From contig NZ_CP014161.1 in assembly GCF_001543175.1 (NCBI RefSeq), positions 1,364,001 to 1,428,000 of the forward strand: 64,000 bases of DNA, given 5' to 3'. The position numbers and the translations under genes are program-made. The notes beneath the pieces are model-generated. The model saw only the letters and a list, made by a program, of their open reading frames with translations. It had not been told where the DNA came from and did not search any database. Source of the DNA: Aerococcus urinae (lineage in GTDB: Bacteria > Bacillota > Bacilli > Lactobacillales > Aerococcaceae). This document shows positions 58,786-64,000 of this stretch, piece after piece (within the stretch, counting starts at the first letter, position 1; each line of letters begins with the position of its first letter).

Positions 58786-59592
58786 CTAAGTCACAATGAA
58801 TTCGACATAACACCGGTCATCAAAGCTATTATAGCGAGGATTGAGCCCCTTAGTAGAGAGAAAGTCTCGAGACAATTGTGGATCTTTAGTCAGTATCGCT
58901 TCTAGGTAGGACTCAGTGGCAGTAAAATCTTCCTTTATCTCGGGATAACCATCACTCGTTAAGGTGACCTGGTCCCCCGCTTGAACGGGAATGACCTGAA
59001 TTAAAGAAACAGGGATGGATTCCCCATTAATAACTGCATAGCCATATGGCGTGTCATCCTGGTTAGCAAAGCAAGTGGCTTGAATAATCCAAGGCAGGAT
59101 CACTTCCCGACCCGGATCTTTAGTCTGGTCAGCTCCCTGGTCTGATTCAATGGCTAGTACCAGTGAGCGCATCTGGCTTAAGACCTCATCGGATAGCTTG
59201 GGCTGGTAATAATTCTTACCATTAACCCGGGCTTGGCAGTCCCCCACCAGAAAAATTTCACCCAAATAACGGCTGTATAGGGCCATGACGGCCTGGAGAC
59301 CATATTCTCCCCGGTCTAAATCGAAAGTGACGTCTTGGTAGAATTTGTTAATGGCGGCGTTGATAGTAGCTAAAATCTCTTCCAAAAGGGCTTCTTTTGG
59401 CAATTGGCCAAGCGCCTCTTTAATGATTTGGCTGGCTAGTTGACCTGTGGTTTTTCCATAATAGTGAAAGTTCGATTTCGAACTGACCCCATCGATCACA
59501 GCCACATAGTCTTTGCTTATCAAATAAGTGTCTTCACAAAGTGCTTGGTCAGGGTGCTTGCCCTGGATAAATTCCTTAATGACCTTAACCAT
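58786..59592 (-). CDS. PP2C-like protein phosphatase domain protein
   Basis: A 268-residue protein with a PP2C/SpoIIE-type fold. Motif 1 CEDTYLISKDYVAVIDGVSS (metal Asp in VIDG), GDCQARVNG, TLTSDGYPE (metal Asp), and the final SFDDRCYVEFIV, where PP2C usually has D-D-x-T. So the four-acid site looks mostly complete, with a Cys replacing Thr at the last motif. No regulatory domain or signal peptide. AAAGGGGG lies 5 nt before ATG. Position in a sugar-type ABC operon is unusual; target unknown. Confidence 0.75.
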   Translation of the reverse strand: MVKVIKEFIQGKHPDQALCEDTYLISKDYVAVIDGVSSKSNFHYYGKTTGQLASQIIKEALGQLPKEALLEEILATINAAINKFYQDVTFDLDRGEYGLQAVMALYSRYLGEIFLVGDCQARVNGKNYYQPKLSDEVLSQMRSLVLAIESDQGADQTKDPGREVILPWIIQATCFANQDDTPYGYAVINGESIPVSLIQVIPVQAGDQVTLTSDGYPEIKEDFTATESYLEAILTKDPQLSRDFLSTKGLNPRYNSFDDRCYVEFIVT

Positions 59593-59616
59593 ATTATCCC
59601 CCTTTCTTAATTAGCG

Positions 59617-59654
59617 AAAAAAGCTGGAGCATCCACTTGCCCCAGCTTTCTTTT
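59617..59654 (-). terminator. Terminator after sugar-binding lipoprotein
   Basis: AAAGCTGG/CCAGCTTT stem with TTTTTT on the minus strand. It divides the transport genes from the PP2C-2H-nucleosidase genes, probably allowing some readthrough. Confidence 0.75.
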
Positions 59655-59661
59655 AATCAGA

Positions 59662-60969
59662 CTAGTTTAATAATTCATTAATTTCATCTTCTGCTTTAGG
59701 CAGTTCTTCAGAAGCAGACACGCCAGTAAAGATCCGGTCACGTGCATCTCTGAATTTCTCAGAAGCTTGTAAGCCATTGGTCCCTGGGAAGGATGAGAAC
59801 GGTACTAAGTCTTCCATTTGACCATAAGAGGTTTGATACATTTGGTCTTCTTCAATTAATTTCTTCAAGGTATCGTTTTCTGTTGCATCGGTCGTTGGAG
59901 GTAAGTAACCAGTGCCTTCGTCCCAAATGGCAATATTGTCTGGTTCGAAGAGGAATTTAATAAATTTCCAAGAAGCTTCTTGTTCAGCTTCATCTTGAGC
60001 GGTCACTGCTAAGAAAGAACCCCCAGCAGGAATCGCACGTTCCTTGTCCCCAAAGCTTGGGAGTGGGATAGCTTTAGCATTGAAACTGGCGTTACGGGTT
60101 ATGTTTCCGCGTTGGGCAATGGTGGAGTTAGTCATAGCAACGTCACCAGTGATGAAGGATTGTTGTCCATCAGCGGTTTGGCCATTGAAGATGTAACCTT
60201 CTTCAATCCCCTTAGCCCATGCGCCCATGGCTTCAACGGATTCATCGGAGCCGATCGCTGTCTTACCATCGTCAGTTACCACTTTACCCCCGTTAGATTC
60301 AATTAATTGTTGGGAGGTCCAGTTATCATTGGATTGGTCGATGTTTAGACCATATTTTCCGGTTTTGTCTTTAACGGTTTTAGCCGCTTCAAATAAGTCA
60401 TCATAGGTCTTGATTTCATCAGGGTTCACGCCAGCTTCTGCCAGCAAGTCTTCATTGACGAAGATCACGGCAGTGGAAGCGGAGTAAGGGAATCCGAGAA
60501 CTTCCCCTTCTAAGTTCTTAGCGAGGTTAGTGAATTCATCATGGAACTTGGTGTCCATATAGTCTTTATCTTCTTCAGCTGCATAGTTATCAATTAACTC
60601 AGCAGGCTTCATGGATTCAAAGTTCTCATCGAAGTATTCCCGGTAAGCCCAACCAATTTGAACCACAGCTGGGTATTTCTTGGCTGCTGCTTGGGTTTGG
60701 AGGTTCTTCATCAAACCAACATATAAACCTTCATTATACACAGGGGTCACGTGAACTTCATCTTGGGATTCATTGAATTTATCCACCAGTTCTTTGACCT
60801 GTTGGCCCCCTTGGGTATCAGCATTACCATGCCAATATTCAATTTCAATCGGGCCATCGCTCCCATCATTGTTACTTGCGGATTCTGAACCACCATTACC
60901 ACAGGCTGCAAGGGAGAGCCCAGCCAAGAGAGCCATAGCTCCCTTGAAGATTCTATTTTTTAATGACAT
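59662..60969 (-). CDS. Sugar-type ABC transporter substrate-binding lipoprotein
   Basis: A 435-residue lipoprotein of the SBP family 1 (UgpB/MalE class). Signal with lipobox SLAACGN (Cys23). N-terminal IEIEYWHGNADTQGGQQVKELVDKFNE resembles UgpB-like proteins, and YPAVVQIGWAYREYFDE and GGSFLAVTAQDEAEQEASWKFIKFL are typical of the family. Ligand may be a disaccharide, glycerol-3-phosphate-like or nucleoside-like compound. A second SBP tail sits at the other end of the operon. An AGAGGG is 12 nt before ATG. Confidence 0.9.
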   Translation of the reverse strand: MSLKNRIFKGAMALLAGLSLAACGNGGSESASNNDGSDGPIEIEYWHGNADTQGGQQVKELVDKFNESQDEVHVTPVYNEGLYVGLMKNLQTQAAAKKYPAVVQIGWAYREYFDENFESMKPAELIDNYAAEEDKDYMDTKFHDEFTNLAKNLEGEVLGFPYSASTAVIFVNEDLLAEAGVNPDEIKTYDDLFEAAKTVKDKTGKYGLNIDQSNDNWTSQQLIESNGGKVVTDDGKTAIGSDESVEAMGAWAKGIEEGYIFNGQTADGQQSFITGDVAMTNSTIAQRGNITRNASFNAKAIPLPSFGDKERAIPAGGSFLAVTAQDEAEQEASWKFIKFLFEPDNIAIWDEGTGYLPPTTDATENDTLKKLIEEDQMYQTSYGQMEDLVPFSSFPGTNGLQASEKFRDARDRIFTGVSASEELPKAEDEINELLN

Positions 60970-61000
60970 CCTTCTTTAACCCTCTTTCTATATAATATTA

Positions 61001-62176
61001 TTATTTTTTACTAGCTGTTGGAACTTTGTGATCTTCTGCTCCGATTGGTAGTGGTTTTTGACCAGCAGATAAGCGCTTGGCATTAAGAATATTTTCTGGG
61101 TAGCCAATGGAATTAGTGGTATCAACATCAAAGAAATGTAAGTCATATTTTTCAAATTCCATATAAATAGGGTCCCCTGGATCAGCCAGGCGGATTTGGG
61201 TTAAGACCACCATGGTTTCACCAGCGATATCCACATAGTTAGCGTAGTTAGCCCCTTGGTTTTCAACATGACTGACTACCCCAGTGAAGGTGGTCTCGGT
61301 AGGATTCACAGTCACCTTGATCGCTTCTGGACGAATCCCCACTTTGAGGTTGCGGTAGTTACCTGCTTCAATATATTCTACCCATTCAGGGGCTAGTGGT
61401 GCCGATTGCTCATGGATAAAGAGTCGGCCATCCTTATAGGAACTGTTATCAAAGATATTCATCGGTGGGTTCCCAATAAAGCGGGCGGTAAAGATATTAG
61501 CCGGGGTATGATAAATATTTTCCGGTGAATCGATTTGCTGTAATTCCCCAAAGTTCAGTAAGGCAATCCGATCAGCAAAGGTCATGGCCTCGATTTGGTC
61601 GTGAGTCACGTAAATCATGGTTTGTTGATAACGTCTATGAATATCCACTAAGGATTCCCGGGCAGAGACCCGTAACTTAGCATCTAAGTTAGATAGGGGC
61701 TCGTCTAAAAGGAAGACATCACTATCCTTAACCGTAGCCCGAGCCAAAGCGACCCGTTGCCGTTGCCCACCAGATAATTCAGCGGGTTTACGTTGTAAGT
61801 ATTTTTCTAAGTCTAAGGCATCCACTACTTCATTGACCCGGTTATCGATCCGGTCTTTAGGGACCTTGTTAACCTTAAGGCCATAAGTGATGTTGTCATA
61901 AACATTCATATGAGGATAAAGGGCATAGTTTTGGAAAACCATGGCTACATTACGGTCTCCAGGAGCCACTTCATTCACTTTTTGTTCGTCAAACATCAAA
62001 TTACCATCCGTAATTTCTTCAAAGCCGGCAACCATCCGTAAGATGGTGGACTTCCCACAACCAGATGGGCCGAGTAGAACTAAACGTTCACCCTCTTCAA
62101 CCGAGAAGCTCATGTCTTCCATGATGACAGTATCGCCGTAAGCTTTTTTGATGTTATCTAATAAGATTCTAGTCAT
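61001..62176 (-). CDS. Sugar ABC transporter ATPase (UgpC/MsmK type)
   Basis: A 391-residue ATPase with a C-terminal TOBE/regulatory domain (about 235 on). Walker A LLGPSGCGKSTILR (about 36), signature LSGGQRQRVALARA, Walker B VFLLDEPLSNLDAKLR, switch THDQIEAM. C-terminal GNPPMNIF and GIRPEAIKV confirm the MalK/UgpC class. Followed by the lipoprotein gene 31 nt on. AAGGAG lies about 13 nt upstream of ATG. Confidence 0.93.
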   Translation of the reverse strand: MTRILLDNIKKAYGDTVIMEDMSFSVEEGERLVLLGPSGCGKSTILRMVAGFEEITDGNLMFDEQKVNEVAPGDRNVAMVFQNYALYPHMNVYDNITYGLKVNKVPKDRIDNRVNEVVDALDLEKYLQRKPAELSGGQRQRVALARATVKDSDVFLLDEPLSNLDAKLRVSARESLVDIHRRYQQTMIYVTHDQIEAMTFADRIALLNFGELQQIDSPENIYHTPANIFTARFIGNPPMNIFDNSSYKDGRLFIHEQSAPLAPEWVEYIEAGNYRNLKVGIRPEAIKVTVNPTETTFTGVVSHVENQGANYANYVDIAGETMVVLTQIRLADPGDPIYMEFEKYDLHFFDVDTTNSIGYPENILNAKRLSAGQKPLPIGAEDHKVPTASKK

Positions 62177-62208
62177 TACTTGTTTACACTCCTTACTTTG
62201 TCGCTAAT

Positions 62209-63042
62209 CTATTTAATACCGGCTGAGGTGAAGGTACCGATAATGTATTTTTGGAATACCAGATAGAGTAATAGCGGGATACTCATGGTAATCACGGATA
62301 TTGCCATGGCAACGGTAAAGTCAGTACCACCTTCTGCCGACATAAAGAGTTGTAAGGCCAGTGGTAGGGTAAAGTTTTCTTCGGTTTTTAAGAAGAGGGA
62401 TGGCCATACAAATTCGTTCCAGGAATTGATAAAGAACCAAATCCCCGTCGAGGTCAATTGCGGACGAATCAAGGGCACAATGATGTCCTTCATAATCCGC
62501 CAGTCAGAGATATTATCCAACTTGGCCACTTCAATCAATGAATACGGAATATTCCGCATGGCTTGGTTCATCAATAAGATCCCTGTGGCATCAGCAACTA
62601 AGGGGAAGACTACCCCAAAAATATTGTCTCCCAGTCCCATCCGGTTAATCATGAGGTAGTTGGGAATCATGGTTACCGTAAAGGGAATAAAGATTGAAGA
62701 AATAAAGAGAAAATAGGATGATTTCTTCGCTCTAAAGTCAAAGTAGACAAAGGCATAGGCAGCTAAGAAGGAAATCACTAACTTAGCCACCGTTACAGTC
62801 GTGGCGATAGTAAAGGTATTCATCACGATCCTAAGTAGTGGTAAGCGGTCCATCAACTTGATGTAGTTATCAAAGACCGGTTGCAAAGGGATAAAGGCTA
62901 GGACATTGTCATAAACATCCGGGAGTCGTCTCAAAGAGGTTCCTAATGCAAAAAGAATAGGCATTAACCAAATGATCACGATAAGAATGAAGACAATGGT
63001 CCAAATCACATTACTTGCGCTCCATTTGCCCCTAGTTTGCAT
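62209..63042 (-). CDS. Sugar ABC transporter permease (MalG/UgpE type)
   Basis: A 277-residue membrane permease with six predicted helices. EAA loop IEVAKLDNISDWRIMKDIIVPLIRPQLT (about 185-212). The C-terminal ...YIIGTFTSAGIK is a MalG-type end. ATG at 63042 has AAGGGGT before it; a GTG at 63051 is possible. It overlaps the preceding permease gene by 11 bases. Confidence 0.92.
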   Translation of the reverse strand: MQTRGKWSASNVIWTIVFILIVIIWLMPILFALGTSLRRLPDVYDNVLAFIPLQPVFDNYIKLMDRLPLLRIVMNTFTIATTVTVAKLVISFLAAYAFVYFDFRAKKSSYFLFISSIFIPFTVTMIPNYLMINRMGLGDNIFGVVFPLVADATGILLMNQAMRNIPYSLIEVAKLDNISDWRIMKDIIVPLIRPQLTSTGIWFFINSWNEFVWPSLFLKTEENFTLPLALQLFMSAEGGTDFTVAMAISVITMSIPLLLYLVFQKYIIGTFTSAGIK

Positions 63043-63907
63043 AGTAGACACCCCTTTCGCTGAACTTGAAGTTCAAGAACAGTAAGATAGAAAAGAGTAG
63101 CAAGGTCACTATGGACATGGCTGCCGAATAGCCCGTTTGGAAAAGAACAAAGGCATTCTTATAGGACTCATAAATCAAGTTGGATGAGGCGTTATCCGGT
63201 CCCCCAGAGGTAATCACTGAGATTGGGGTATAGACGTATTGAAGACCAGTAACAATAGTCATAATGAATACGTATAGACCAGTTGAGGAGGACATGGGAA
63301 CAACAATATCCTTGAAGACACGCCAGGAAGGAATTTTATCCAAACGCGCGCTTTCAATCACTTCATTATCAATCCCTGAAATAGCCGCATAGAGTGTAAT
63401 AAAGTTATAACCAAAAACTTTCCAAGCCGTAATGTAACAAATGACTAAGATAACCAGGCTTTGGGAGGTTGACCAATTAGGAAGATTAATCCCGATAAAG
63501 CCTAATAATTTAGCCACTGGACCTGAAGTTGGGTTCAGGATCCAGTTATAAACGATTGATCCAACCACCATTGAAATAAATGAAGGTAGGAAAAATGCGG
63601 ATTTAAAGAAATCTTTGAATTTTGGAATTAAGAAATGAAGCACAAAGGCAATCACATAAGGAACAGCAAAGTTAACAACTAACAAAATAAGAATATAGAC
63701 CACGGTATTCCATAAAATCTTATAAGTTAGGGGATCAGTAAACAAAGTGATGTAATTGTCAAAGCCTACAAATGTCTTCTTAGGACTGACCATATTCCAT
63801 TCAAAGAAACTCAAATATAAAGTATAGAGTGTAGGCCAAGCTACAAATATACCAAAAATGAGAATGGCTGGTAGTAGATACCATAGCGGTTTATAACGCT
63901 CTTTCAT
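63032..63907 (-). CDS. Sugar ABC transporter permease (MalF/UgpA type)
   Basis: A 291-residue membrane permease, about six helices. FFLPSFISMVVGSIVYNWILNP in the middle and EAA loop ESARLDKIPSWRVFKDIVVPMSS (about 190-212). Forms a heterodimer with the next gene. GGTGAGG lies 4 nt before ATG. Preceded by the tail of another SBP-type gene. Confidence 0.92.
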   Translation of the reverse strand: MKERYKPLWYLLPAILIFGIFVAWPTLYTLYLSFFEWNMVSPKKTFVGFDNYITLFTDPLTYKILWNTVVYILILLVVNFAVPYVIAFVLHFLIPKFKDFFKSAFFLPSFISMVVGSIVYNWILNPTSGPVAKLLGFIGINLPNWSTSQSLVILVICYITAWKVFGYNFITLYAAISGIDNEVIESARLDKIPSWRVFKDIVVPMSSSTGLYVFIMTIVTGLQYVYTPISVITSGGPDNASSNLIYESYKNAFVLFQTGYSAAMSIVTLLLFSILLFLNFKFSERGVYYAN

Positions 63908-63937
63908 ATTTCCTCACCTTCTAAATATCAAGCCTTG

Positions 63938-64000
63938 TTATTTAATCAATTGGTTAATTTCATCCTGGGTCTTTTGTACTTCGGTATCCACGTCAGCACC
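63938..64000 (-). CDS. C-terminal tail of a further gene, likely a substrate-binding protein
   Basis: Twenty residues ending DEINQLIK before a TAA stop, cut by the window edge. Its ending resembles the C-terminus of an SBP (compare EDEINELLN in the lipoprotein at the other end of this operon). Start and family cannot be confirmed. Confidence 0.45.
   Translation of the reverse strand, partial: GADVDTEVQKTQDEINQLIK

Overview
The window reads as a chromosomal segment of a low-GC Gram-positive bacterium of the order Lactobacillales. The grounds are the gene families (PepV, EcsAB, PrsA, YhaM/N/O, YtpR, a class A PBP, sucrose PTS, a leucine T-box), strong AAAGGAGG-type ribosome binding sites, frequent TTG starts, and a YSIRK/LPxTG surface protein. 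An Aerococcus-like member is my best guess, but no rRNA gene is present to test it. No tRNA, rRNA, IS element, prophage or CRISPR array was seen.

Layout. 1-7 kb: HxlR-type regulator, HD protein and SpoU methyltransferase downstream of pepV; then malQ and a YtgP/MurJ-like flippase. 7-11 kb: polar amino-acid ABC operon (ATPase, lipoprotein, two permeases) ending in a uroporphyrinogen-decarboxylase-like gene. 11-17 kb: T-box-controlled leuS with pdxK, a histidine phosphatase and folC. 17-22 kb: envelope operon ytpR - basic disordered protein - murC - galU - nucleoid-associated protein. 22-35 kb: trmB with a kinase-like gene, ecsAB, hit, prsA, a GT8 glycosyltransferase, then yhaO-yhaN-yhaM. 35-41 kb: a YheA-like protein, class A PBP, trmL, xpt, a D-2-hydroxyacid dehydrogenase and a TIM-barrel protein. 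41-46 kb: divergent sucrose locus scrA / scrB-scrR with three ScrR-type operators around two promoters, then a GalT-like protein. 47.5-56.7 kb: one very large collagen-like surface protein gene on the minus strand, split by a single-base frameshift. 57-64 kb: sugar-type ABC transporter (two permeases, MsmK/UgpC-type ATPase, lipoprotein, and the tail of a second binding protein) with a PP2C-like protein, a 2H phosphoesterase and a nucleoside hydrolase.

Two things stand out. First, a family of intergenic hairpin elements (about 50-170 nt, at least eight full or partial copies at five loci) keeps short conserved boxes while its stems change in a compensatory way; several copies lie at, or within a few bases of, a stop codon. 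I recognise no named family for it. Second, the roughly 3,030-codon surface gene alternates Gly-X-Y collagen stretches with about 37 small beta-type modules that nearly all end in -DG or -NG, so modules and collagen triplets are joined in one register. It carries an apparent one-base deletion that separates the export signal from the sortase anchor.
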